From JAICXG01 sp963801255 (GTDB lineage Bacteria > Verrucomicrobiota > Verrucomicrobiia > Chthoniobacterales > UBA10450), in assembly GCA_963801255.1 (NCBI GenBank), contig CAWDEC010000013.1, positions 72,913 to 136,912 of the forward strand: DNA of 64,000 nucleotides, in the 5' to 3' direction. Below, one piece after another: positions 1 to 7,786 of this stretch. Position numbers and translations under genes: made by a program. The number at the start of each line of letters is the position of its first letter. The stretch's first letter is position 1. Under the pieces are notes generated by a model that had not been told where the DNA came from, ran no database searches, and saw nothing but the letters and a program-made list of their open reading frames with translations.

Positions 1-987
1 AGCGTTCTTTGCCTGGGTGCGAATGTTGTTGCCGTAGTCGAACGTTACCGCGCCCTTCTTCTGCAGAGCCAGCATTGCTTCGACATGCTGCGCCATCGCG
101 GTCATGGAACGCTTGATGTATTCGTCGGGATCATCGACGCGCAATTGCAGCGCTTGCTCGAGCGACATCCCGTTCGGCACATAACCGTTGAGCGCGTCAT
201 GCGCGCTGGTTTGATCGGTCAAAACGTCGGGCACAATCCCGCGCTTCACCATCTCGGGGAGGACATCGGCGCAATTGCCGACCAAGCCAACGGAGATCGC
301 TTCTTTCTTCGCTTTGGCCTTGTCCAGGATATCCATCGCCTCGTCGAGCGAGCGCGCGAGCTTATCGCAATAGCCGCTCGTTAGACGCTTCTCGATACGC
401 TTGGGATCGACATCGATTCCCAGACAACAGGCGCCAGCCATGGTCGCAGCGAGTGGTTGCGCACCACCCATCCCGCCAAGGCCACCGGTCACGAGCAGTC
501 TTCCCTCGAGCGTGCCCTCAAAATGTTTCGCTCCCGCGGCGGAAAAGGTCTCGAAGGTTCCCTGCACGATTCCCTGGCTCGCGATGTAGATCCATGAGCC
601 GGCCGTCATCTGGCCATACATCGTCAGGCCAAGTTTTTCGAGGCGGTTGAATTCCGGGTAGTTGGACCAATGGCCAACGAGATTCGAATTGGCGATCAGG
701 ACGCGAGGTGCTTCATCGTGGGTGCGGAAGACGCCCACCGGTTTGCCAGACTGAACGAGAAGCGTTTCGTCATTCTCTAACTCGCGCAGCTCCCTGACAA
801 TCGCGTCGAAAGCTTCCCAACTGCGCGCGGCGCGCCCGGTTCCGCCATAGACGATCAGGTCTTCCGGCTTCTCCGCCACCTCCGGATCGAGATTGTTCAT
901 CAGCATTCGCAATGCCGCTTCCTGCTGCCAGCTCTTGCAGCTGAGTTCATTGCCACGCGGGGCACGAATCGTTCGTTTTTGCGTCAT
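1..987 (-). CDS. hutU: Urocanate hydratase (partial, C-terminus outside window)
   Basis: Urocanate hydratase converts urocanate to imidazolone propionate, the second step of histidine degradation, using NAD+ as an electrophilic cofactor. The visible 329 residues run from an ATG at 987 to the window edge with no stop. Family stretches are seen: YGGTGRAARSW near residue 70, LLVQSGKPVGVF, a glycine-rich GGLGGMGGAQP that binds NAD, and NCADVLPEM near the window edge. The full family length is about 550 residues, so roughly 220 are missing. It lies 78 bases downstream of hutH on the same strand, so the two are probably cotranscribed. One TCGTTAGGC site lies in the gap between them. Confidence 0.95.
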   Translation of the reverse strand, partial: MTQKRTIRAPRGNELSCKSWQQEAALRMLMNNLDPEVAEKPEDLIVYGGTGRAARSWEAFDAIVRELRELENDETLLVQSGKPVGVFRTHDEAPRVLIANSNLVGHWSNYPEFNRLEKLGLTMYGQMTAGSWIYIASQGIVQGTFETFSAAGAKHFEGTLEGRLLVTGGLGGMGGAQPLAATMAGACCLGIDVDPKRIEKRLTSGYCDKLARSLDEAMDILDKAKAKKEAISVGLVGNCADVLPEMVKRGIVPDVLTDQTSAHDALNGYVPNGMSLEQALQLRVDDPDEYIKRSMTAMAQHVEAMLALQKKGAVTFDYGNNIRTQAKNA

Positions 988-1065
988 AATTCGTTAGGCC
1001 AGACTAAACATTATGAGGGAGCCTGCGGAGAAAATACAATTCCGTGGCCTCTGCGGGTTCCGTGA

Positions 1066-2577
1066 TCAAGGTTCATCTTCGAAACTAAAACGGCCGGCAC
1101 GAATGGCTCCCGCCACTCGTTCGATGTCGCCGGCCAGCACGCGATCTTCCTCCAAACGCGGCGCGATTGTACGGAGAGCGGCCAAGGCCCGCTCGACCCC
1201 GATGCCCGCTTTGAGTGGTCGACGAAATTCCAGTCCTTCACCCGCAGCCAGCAGCTCGATGGCGAAGAGATGCTCGGCATTGTCCATCACTGTGCGCAAC
1301 TTGAGTGCGGCGGTCATGCCCATGGAAACATGATCTTCCTTTCCGGCCGAGGTTGGCAGATTGTCGACGCTCGCAGGATGCGCCAGGATTTTGGCTTCGT
1401 TCAGCAGGGCGACGGCAGCAACGTGGGCGATCATGAAGCCGGATTGCATGCCGGGTTGTTGCGCAAGAAAGGCGGGCAAACCTTCGTTCAGATCGGGATT
1501 GACCAGGCGATCAATACGTCGCTCGCTGATGCTCATCAGGTCCGTGATCGCAATCGCGGCGTAATCAAGAGCAAGCGCGAGCGGCGCGCCGTGAAAGTTG
1601 CCACCCGAAAGGACATCGCCGTTATCGGTGAAAACCAGCGGATTGTCGGTGGCTGAGCCCGACTCGATCGCCAGCACGTCTTCGCAATGGGCGAGCGCGC
1701 CACGCACCGCACCGTGTACCTGCGGCATGCAACGCAAACTGTAAGCATCCTGTACGCGCAGATCGCCTGTGAGATGGGAGGCGCGGATTTCACTCTCCCG
1801 CAGCAGAGCGAGCAAATGCCGCGCGACTGCGCGCTGGCCGGGATGCGGACGCGCATTATGAATTCGTTCGTCGAAAGCGACCGGCGTCCCGAGAAGCGCC
1901 TCGAGTGACATCGCGCCAGCGACGTCAGCCATCTGCACGAGTCCTTTCGCGCGCATGAGCGCAAGGCCGCCGACCGCATGCATCGCCTGCGTGCCATTGA
2001 GAAGCGCGAGACCTTCCTTTGCTTGAAGATCGGTTGCATGGAGCCCAGCTTTTTGCAGGGCGGCTTCAGCGGGCATGCGTTGTTCTTGAAAGAATGCGTC
2101 ACCTTCTCCAAGCAGCGAAAGCGCGAGATGCGCGAGAGGCGCCAAATCACCACTGGCGCCGACCGATCCTTTCTCAGGAATTACCGGCCAGACTCTGCGG
2201 TTGAGCATCTCGACCAAAAGTTGAATCACTTCCGGCCGGATGCCGCTGAAACCCAAAGTCAGCACGTTGGCGCGCAGGAGCATCATCGCGCGCACTTCCG
2301 GTTGAGAGAGGGGCTGGCCGATCCCGCAGCAATGACTGCGCACGAGATTCATCTGCAGCTGCTCGAGTTTGTCGGGCGGAATGTGCACATCAGCGAGTTT
2401 TCCGAAGCCGGTGCTAATGCCGTAGACGACTGCGCGACGTGCGACAATCTCTTCCACGACGCGGCGCGAGGCGCGGATCGTCGCAAGCGCCGAGTGCGCA
2501 ACTTCAACTGGTTCGCACGCAATTGCGACACTGGCGATTTGCTCGAGCGTTAAAGGACGTCCGGAAAGAGAAATCAT
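1066..2577 (-). CDS. hutH: Histidine ammonia-lyase
   Basis: Histidine ammonia-lyase removes ammonia from L-histidine to give urocanate, the first step of histidine catabolism in the cytosol. At 503 residues it is the usual family length. The Ala-Ser-Gly triad that cyclises into the MIO electrophile is at residues 141-143 in GSVGASGDLAPLAHL. The conserved YGISTGFG is near residue 52 and LLNGTQAM in the middle. The start ATG at 2577 gives a normal N-terminus (MISLSGRPLTLEQI). It is first in a leftward operon with hutU. No hutI or hutG is inside the window; they may lie beyond the left edge. Long opposite-strand open frames here are shadows of its codon pattern. Confidence 0.97.
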   Translation of the reverse strand: MISLSGRPLTLEQIASVAIACEPVEVAHSALATIRASRRVVEEIVARRAVVYGISTGFGKLADVHIPPDKLEQLQMNLVRSHCCGIGQPLSQPEVRAMMLLRANVLTLGFSGIRPEVIQLLVEMLNRRVWPVIPEKGSVGASGDLAPLAHLALSLLGEGDAFFQEQRMPAEAALQKAGLHATDLQAKEGLALLNGTQAMHAVGGLALMRAKGLVQMADVAGAMSLEALLGTPVAFDERIHNARPHPGQRAVARHLLALLRESEIRASHLTGDLRVQDAYSLRCMPQVHGAVRGALAHCEDVLAIESGSATDNPLVFTDNGDVLSGGNFHGAPLALALDYAAIAITDLMSISERRIDRLVNPDLNEGLPAFLAQQPGMQSGFMIAHVAAVALLNEAKILAHPASVDNLPTSAGKEDHVSMGMTAALKLRTVMDNAEHLFAIELLAAGEGLEFRRPLKAGIGVERALAALRTIAPRLEEDRVLAGDIERVAGAIRAGRFSFEDEP

Positions 2578-2724
2578 TCAGGAGCGCACATTAAGGGAGA
2601 CGGAACATTTCCGCCAGCCTCGCTGTTCGTTAGGCAGCCTGGCGCCAGCACGGCTCACAAAGGACTGCCGTTACCGAAACGATAGTATTCGCGCCCGGCA
2701 GAAGCGCCGCGCCAGGACGGAAAA

Positions 2725-2753
2725 AGGCCAGGCCGCAAGAAACGACCTGGCCT
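2725..2753 (-). terminator. Rho-independent terminator
   Basis: On the minus strand a perfect 8-bp stem (AGGCCAGG / CCTGGCCT, 13-base loop) is followed by a run of T. It sits about 45 bases downstream of the small lipoprotein gene and upstream of hutH. It therefore probably ends the lipoprotein transcript and insulates the hut operon. The gap between it and hutH (2578-2724) holds one TCGTTAGGC copy and nothing else that I recognise. Confidence 0.8.
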
Positions 2754-2798
2754 CTTAGGTTAAAGTTTTCCGGTCGGAGGCGAACCGCCGGTGGCGTG

Positions 2799-2915
2799 TT
2801 ATTTGGAGTAAGTGGCCGGTGCCGGGGTCACCGTCTCCTTTTTCTGCGCACAAGCACCCAGGCTGAGCACGCCGGCCGCAATGGCCACTACGAGAATTGC
2901 TTTTAGAATCTTCAC
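2799..2915 (-). CDS. Small lipoprotein, 38 aa
   Basis: A 38-codon gene with a GTG start at 2915, a strong AAGGAGG-type ribosome binding site just upstream and a TAA stop. The product begins MKILKAILVVAIAAG, a short lipoprotein signal, and reaches the lipobox LSLGAC. This is followed by a hydrophilic 17-residue tail rich in Lys, Thr and Pro. It would be processed at the Cys to a lipid-anchored peptide of about 18 residues, in the style of entericidin-like small lipoproteins. The good ribosome binding site, lipobox and downstream terminator together support a real gene. The function is unknown. Confidence 0.75.
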   Translation of the reverse strand: MKILKAILVVAIAAGVLSLGACAQKKETVTPAPATYSK

Positions 2916-3006
2916 TATTTTACTTCGCCTCCTTCCTTTAGCAGGTTGCTGCCGATGTTTTAGGCGGGGAAGCCCCCCCGCGCAACGAATTTCTCGCCTT
3001 TTTTCG

Positions 3007-3468
3007 TTAGCTCGCGATAACCACTTCTGTGCCCACTGCTACACGTTCGAAAAGGTCAGCGATATCAGTACTCCTCATTCGGATGCAGCCGTGACTCGCC
3101 GGCCGGCCAATCTCCGATTCGTGATTTGTGCCGTGGATGTAAACAAACCGGTCTCGCGTATTGGCATTGTGGTCCTGCATCCCATCGAGCCAGAGAATGC
3201 GGGTAAGAATGAGATCGTCATCCGGCGGAGGTGGATCGTTGGCTGCGACAGGAACACGGCTCCGGAAAATGGTACCCAGCGGAACGTCGGCGCCGATCTT
3301 TTCCGCAATGCGAAATTTTCCGAGCGGCGTCTTCATGCTGCCGGCCTCAGCGCCGAGACCAAAACGCGAAGTCGAAATGGGATAGCTAACAAGCGTCTGG
3401 TCCCCCGTCATGAGATCAAGACGCTGCTCGGGAACAGACACTCGGATGGTCAGCTCGGTCGTTTGCAT
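3007..3468 (-). CDS. L,D-transpeptidase (YkuD domain)
   Basis: The product of about 153 residues is essentially one YkuD domain. This family makes 3-3 peptidoglycan crosslinks or attaches proteins to the wall. The catalytic signature is IHGTNHES...SHGCIRM near the C-terminus, with the nucleophile Cys in SHGCIR and the conserved His in YIHG. I placed the start at ATG 3468. The frame can be read from a TTG at 3507, but that overlaps asd on the other strand and has no ribosome binding site. No signal peptide is evident with either start, which is odd for a periplasmic enzyme. The stop codon lies in a TCGTTAG copy. It is transcribed divergently from asd. Confidence 0.85.
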   Translation of the reverse strand: MQTTELTIRVSVPEQRLDLMTGDQTLVSYPISTSRFGLGAEAGSMKTPLGKFRIAEKIGADVPLGTIFRSRVPVAANDPPPPDDDLILTRILWLDGMQDHNANTRDRFVYIHGTNHESEIGRPASHGCIRMRSTDIADLFERVAVGTEVVIAS

Positions 3469-3499
3469 GTCAGGATGCGGACGATAAACTGCGCTCGCG

Positions 3500-4498
3500 A
3501 TGCGCAAAAAGTATCACGTGACGATCGTGGGCGCGACCGGCGCGGTTGGAATCGAATTGCTGCGCGTAATGGAGCGACGCGATTTTCCAGTGGCAGACCT
3601 GCGCTTGCTTGCTTCGCCGCGGTCGGCGGGACGGATGCTGGAGTTTCGAGGGCGCGAATATGCTGTCGCCGCTCTTGGGGAAGATTCATTCATCGGAGCC
3701 GATCTGGCTTTTTTCAGCGCCGGCTCGGAGACGGCGAAGAAATTCGCGCCGATCGCACAACGAGCCGGCGCGATCGTGATCGACAACTCTTCCGCTTTTC
3801 GCATGGAGGAAGACGTGCCGCTCGTGATTCCGGAGATCAACCCGGACGATCTGCAAACGCATCGCGGAATCATCGCAAATCCGAATTGCACAACGGCGAT
3901 CGCTTTAATGGCGCTTTATCCTTTACACCAGGCCTTTGGATTGCAGCGAGCCTTCGCGGCAAGTTATCAGGCTGTGTCGGGTAGCGGCGCCCGAGCGATC
4001 GAGGAATTGCGCCGCCAAATCGAAGCGGTGTCACGGGGAACCGAACCCGTTGCCGAAGTCTACCCTCACCCGATCGCTTTTAACGCTCTTCCGCAGGTCG
4101 ATTCCTTTCTTAGAAGCGGCTACACACGCGAAGAAATGAAGCTGCAAAACGAGGGACGCAAGATGATGCACCTGCCTACCTTCAAAGCCTCAGTCACCTG
4201 TGTTCGCGTGCCGGTTTATCGCGCGCATTCGGTGGCACTGAGTGCGGAGTTTCGCGAGCCAGTTTCGGTTGAGGCAGCGCACGCCATTCTCGGCGAGGCG
4301 CCGGGAATCGACCTGGTCGACGGGCCGCAGTCGCATCTTTACCCAATGCCACTTACCGCCGCCGGAAAGGACAACTGTCAGGTCGGACGTATTCGGTTGG
4401 ATTGCGCGCTGGAGAATGGGCTCGCCCTGTGGGTTTGCGGCGATCAACTCCTGAAGGGGGCAGCACTCAACGCAGTCCAAATCGCGGAATTACTTTGA
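3500..4498 (+). CDS. asd: Aspartate-semialdehyde dehydrogenase
   Basis: This enzyme reduces aspartyl phosphate to aspartate semialdehyde with NADPH, feeding lysine/diaminopimelate, threonine and methionine synthesis. The product is 332 residues, normal for the family. The N-terminal Rossmann motif is VGATGAVGIELL at residues 10-21. The catalytic Cys130 sits in ANPNCTT, and the substrate-binding SGSGARAIEEL follows. It is one of few rightward genes in this half of the window and stands alone, divergent from the L,D-transpeptidase with about 30 bases between them. Both products serve peptidoglycan, although the pairing may be chance. Confidence 0.96.
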   Translation: MRKKYHVTIVGATGAVGIELLRVMERRDFPVADLRLLASPRSAGRMLEFRGREYAVAALGEDSFIGADLAFFSAGSETAKKFAPIAQRAGAIVIDNSSAFRMEEDVPLVIPEINPDDLQTHRGIIANPNCTTAIALMALYPLHQAFGLQRAFAASYQAVSGSGARAIEELRRQIEAVSRGTEPVAEVYPHPIAFNALPQVDSFLRSGYTREEMKLQNEGRKMMHLPTFKASVTCVRVPVYRAHSVALSAEFREPVSVEAAHAILGEAPGIDLVDGPQSHLYPMPLTAAGKDNCQVGRIRLDCALENGLALWVCGDQLLKGAALNAVQIAELL

Positions 4499-4575
4499 GC
4501 GTTTGCGCAAAAGCCGAAAGCAAAAGATGCGGTTCGAGACGAACCCGAAGCCGCGAATCTCTTGTCCTTTGTTCG

Positions 4576-6090
4576 TTAGGGGCTTGGTGTTTGCTCGGCG
4601 TTGGGTCGTTGCTTCTTCTTTGGCTTGCCCTGATGCTCGCCGTTTCCCGGCGAAGCGCCCACACCGTTGGGGTGCTGCGGCTGTTCGTGGTGCTGCGGTT
4701 GAGTTTCTGTCGCAGGTTGATTTTCTGGCGCCACCGGTTGCGGGCGTCGAGGTCTTGGCGCGGTTTGGCTTGGGCTTGGTCCCATGTCGTTAGGCTGACG
4801 TGGCTCCATTGGCTCGGGCCGTCGCGGCCGTGGGAATGGTGTTGCCCGCTTGGGAGGTTGGGCAGGCTGCGTGATCTCCGCCGCCTTCTTCGGATGAGGT
4901 GCTATTGCTTCCGGCTGTCGTTCTTCTGGCTGACCCCGCACGTCGCCAGTCTGATCAGCCCCTGTCTCTGGCGCCGGCCGATGGCCGGCAACAGCATTTT
5001 CTTCCCTTGTTCGTCCTGATTGATTTTGCACAGGCGTCTCCTGAGCGCCAGAAGCTGGATTGGTCCTTTGTGGAGGCGGAGGTGTAGGCACTGCCGTGCC
5101 TCCCTGTTTCCAACCTTCCTTACCGTTGGAACTCATCACTCCGTTGTAATTGGCTGGCGGACTGAAGCTCGGTGGCGGCACATTTTTTGGATTCTCTTTC
5201 TTCATTTCCGCCTGGAGTTGCTGGCGGTTGTTGATGCCCTTCCAACCGCGTTCCACCTGGGGCTTAGTCACGGTCGCTTTCACCTGCTTGGGCGCGATTT
5301 TCTGTTGTGATTTTTGCACAGGCGGCGCGACAACCATCAGCTGACCGTTACTGACACGGTTGAGGTTTCCTCCATGCGTCATAACCGAGTGGCCCGTAAC
5401 GTTAGACTCGCGTTTGAGCGCAAGTCTCGGGACTGGGCGTTCGGAATATCGATTCAGCTGGCTAAAGTTCGGTCCGTAGTTATAAACAACTGAGTTATTG
5501 TAAGTGATGTTAGTTACGTTCACGGTTCGATTGATGATCGTAACATTGCGCTGCGCCGGGATGATCCGCTGGCGCAAGACGGGTTCGCCGATATAGCGAA
5601 TGTCAACAAAGTTGTAGTAGAGCGGCCCGATATCAAAGGCAACATCGACCGCTCCGCTGATCGGGCGCCCTTCATAAACGGTTTCGCCCTGCGGCGGTAA
5701 AGGCGCCCATCCGATATAGTCACCGCCTGTCCGCCACGAAACCCAGGCCGGACCCCAATCGTATCCTGGCACCCAAACCCAGCCGTAGCTCTCAAGATCT
5801 GCCCAGCGACCGTAGTGATAAGTCGCCCACCCGAAATCCTCGTAGGAGACCCAGGTCCAGCCGACATCCGTATAGGCCCAGTATCCATCGCTATAGGGCC
5901 GCCAGTCCGAGTTATTCACAGCGACGTTCGGCTGAAAGCAATAGCCGTAGTCACCGACAGCGATCCAACTGCCGTACGGCGAAAGATTATCGTAGAAAAA
6001 GTCGAGCGAAACTTCCGCGTCTCCTCGGGATTTCGAGACGAAAGGGAAGAAACAAGCGATTAACGCGAGTGCGATTAAGATTCTTTTCAT
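4576..6090 (-). CDS. Secreted W/Y-rich protein with proline-rich tail (DUF6600-like)
   Basis: I do not know its function. The start is set at ATG 6090, which opens a clear signal peptide (MKRILIALALIACFF). Residues about 35-140 hold repeated units of the type YGSWxxVxxYGYxW and DYGPAWVSWR, dense in Trp, Tyr, Gly and Asp. This matches the pattern I associate with DUF6600-type envelope proteins. A middle region has TVNVTNITYNNSVVYN, and the last 220 residues are low-complexity Pro, Gln, Glu and Lys. Such tails usually span or bind the cell wall. The gene is single, and the stop codon TAA lies in a TCGTTAGG copy. A second copy (4787) encodes PND in the Pro-rich tail. Confidence 0.75.
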   Translation of the reverse strand: MKRILIALALIACFFPFVSKSRGDAEVSLDFFYDNLSPYGSWIAVGDYGYCFQPNVAVNNSDWRPYSDGYWAYTDVGWTWVSYEDFGWATYHYGRWADLESYGWVWVPGYDWGPAWVSWRTGGDYIGWAPLPPQGETVYEGRPISGAVDVAFDIGPLYYNFVDIRYIGEPVLRQRIIPAQRNVTIINRTVNVTNITYNNSVVYNYGPNFSQLNRYSERPVPRLALKRESNVTGHSVMTHGGNLNRVSNGQLMVVAPPVQKSQQKIAPKQVKATVTKPQVERGWKGINNRQQLQAEMKKENPKNVPPPSFSPPANYNGVMSSNGKEGWKQGGTAVPTPPPPQRTNPASGAQETPVQNQSGRTREENAVAGHRPAPETGADQTGDVRGQPEERQPEAIAPHPKKAAEITQPAQPPKRATPFPRPRRPEPMEPRQPNDMGPSPSQTAPRPRRPQPVAPENQPATETQPQHHEQPQHPNGVGASPGNGEHQGKPKKKQRPNAEQTPSP

Positions 6091-6235
6091 GCTATTCTTG
6101 GTGTAAGTGCTTGGACTGAGTCGCTCCAAGTGTTATTCACTCATTCGGAAATCGCCCAGGCACCGCGTGTTTCCAGAGTAGCCTTAGCCGCCTTCTCAGG
6201 GCCTTTTGTTGAGCCGCGAGAACCAACCGGTCTGC

Positions 6236-7786
6236 CTAACGTGGTTTGATTACGACAAAGGATCTAGTGCGGCGGCGGCAAACTGAGAGGACCTGCGACT
6301 CGTTAGAATCGAGCGATTGAATCGCCTGCTCGAAATCCTGCACCGACTCAACCGGATGCTGATTGACTGCCTCTATCACGTCGCCGGCGCGAATTTGCGC
6401 GTCGTTCAAGCCCGGTCCGACCTGCGCGACAACCACACCGCGGACGTTCGGGGGCACTCCCAGTTGCTGCGCAAGTTGCGGTGTCAGTTCGCGAACCTCG
6501 AGCGAGGCGAGCGGACCACTGCTAGATTGATCAGGAGCCTGATCCTGGTCCTGATTATCTGAATCGTTAGGCGAAGGAGGTTGCGCCGGCGGCCGGCCGG
6601 GCCCACCGGGCGCGGGTGCGGCACGCGCCAAACCATAGTTAGGCGGCCGTTCCTTGAGCATGGTGGAAACCGTGAGTGGCTTTCCATTTCGGACCACCTG
6701 CAAGCTGATTTTCTTATTCAACTCCGCGACTGAAACAAGCCGCTGCAGTTCGACGATATTGTGAACCTTATGACCATCGAATTCCTGGATCACGTCGCCG
6801 CGCTGAATCTTGGCATCTGCGGCCGGTGATTCCGGCATCACCGCCGCGACGGCGACACCATTGTCGTCCACGGGGGTTTGCCCCGGCTGCAAGCCCGCCG
6901 TCTCGATCCCCAGATAGCCGCGAATGATTCGCCCCTGCTTGAGCAAGCTTTCCAAGGCCATTTTCACAGTGTTCGATGGAATGGCAAAGCCGATGCCCTG
7001 CGATCCGCCGCTGCGCGAGATGATGGCGGTATTGATTCCAACGACCTCGCCCCGCAGGTTGATCAACGGACCGCCGCTGTTGCCGGGGTTAATCGCCGCA
7101 TTGGTTTGGAGAAAATCGCCGAAGCCATCGACGCGATTCGGTCGCCCCTTTGAGCTGATGATTCCATCCGTCACCGTTTCCTCGAAACCAAATGGATTCC
7201 CTACCGCGAGAACAAAATCACCCGCCTGCATTTGATCGGAATCGCCGAGTTTGAGCGGTTTCGTATCGGGCTCATCCATCTTTAAGACTGCGAGGTCGAG
7301 CTGTTCGTCCGCGCCGATAAGCCGCGCTTTGCGCGTACGTCCATCGCTCAATTGCACCTCGATCTCATCTACCTGATCGACGACGTGGTTATTGGTAATG
7401 ATGTGACCCTCCTTGGTCACGATCACCCCCGAGCCTAACGAATTCTGGACGAGCGAATCATCCGTTGGCCCGCGAAACTGGCGATAATTGCCGCGGAAAA
7501 AATCAAATGGATCGAGGCCGTATTGCCGCGGAATTCGCTTGGTTGTCTTTACACTTACAACCGACGGAATCACGCTCGCGACCAATCGGCGCCGTTCATT
7601 ACTTAACGACGCCAGGCTGGCGATTGACTTGGAATCAATCGGCGGATTCTCCGCCAGGGTGAACTTTTCCGGCGCCCGATGGTTCGTTAGGGTAAGGTGT
7701 CCGTGGCGCAACTGGTAGTCGTAAAGCAGTGAAACTCCGGCGCTCAAAACCAGGACTAACAAAAGGAACTTGAGTAGGTTTTTCAT
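6236..7786 (-). CDS. degP: HtrA/Deg-family periplasmic serine protease
   Basis: A trypsin-like quality-control protease of the Do/HtrA family, 516 residues. It has an N-terminal membrane anchor or signal (residues 4-22) and a protease domain with catalytic His134 (TNNHVV), Asp164 (LDLAVLK) and Ser237 (NPGNSGGP). Two PDZ domains follow, about residues 280-375 and 425-505, separated by a Pro/Gln/Asp-rich linker. It should degrade or refold damaged proteins in the periplasm. Its ATG shares a base with the recG stop codon (TAATG), so the two are cotranscribed and translationally coupled. The stop is TAG within a GCCTAACG-type site. Confidence 0.95.
   Translation of the reverse strand: MKNLLKFLLLVLVLSAGVSLLYDYQLRHGHLTLTNHRAPEKFTLAENPPIDSKSIASLASLSNERRRLVASVIPSVVSVKTTKRIPRQYGLDPFDFFRGNYRQFRGPTDDSLVQNSLGSGVIVTKEGHIITNNHVVDQVDEIEVQLSDGRTRKARLIGADEQLDLAVLKMDEPDTKPLKLGDSDQMQAGDFVLAVGNPFGFEETVTDGIISSKGRPNRVDGFGDFLQTNAAINPGNSGGPLINLRGEVVGINTAIISRSGGSQGIGFAIPSNTVKMALESLLKQGRIIRGYLGIETAGLQPGQTPVDDNGVAVAAVMPESPAADAKIQRGDVIQEFDGHKVHNIVELQRLVSVAELNKKISLQVVRNGKPLTVSTMLKERPPNYGLARAAPAPGGPGRPPAQPPSPNDSDNQDQDQAPDQSSSGPLASLEVRELTPQLAQQLGVPPNVRGVVVAQVGPGLNDAQIRAGDVIEAVNQHPVESVQDFEQAIQSLDSNESQVLSVCRRRTRSFVVIKPR

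Noticed and set aside
1536..2153. Long open frames overlapping hutH on both strands
   Set aside because: Compositional shadows of the hutH codon pattern without domains or ribosome binding sites.
7695..7735. tRNA-like string GTGGCGCAACTGGTAGTCG
   Set aside because: It lies in the coding sequence of the HtrA N-terminus (reverse strand), and no acceptor stem or T-arm can be paired.
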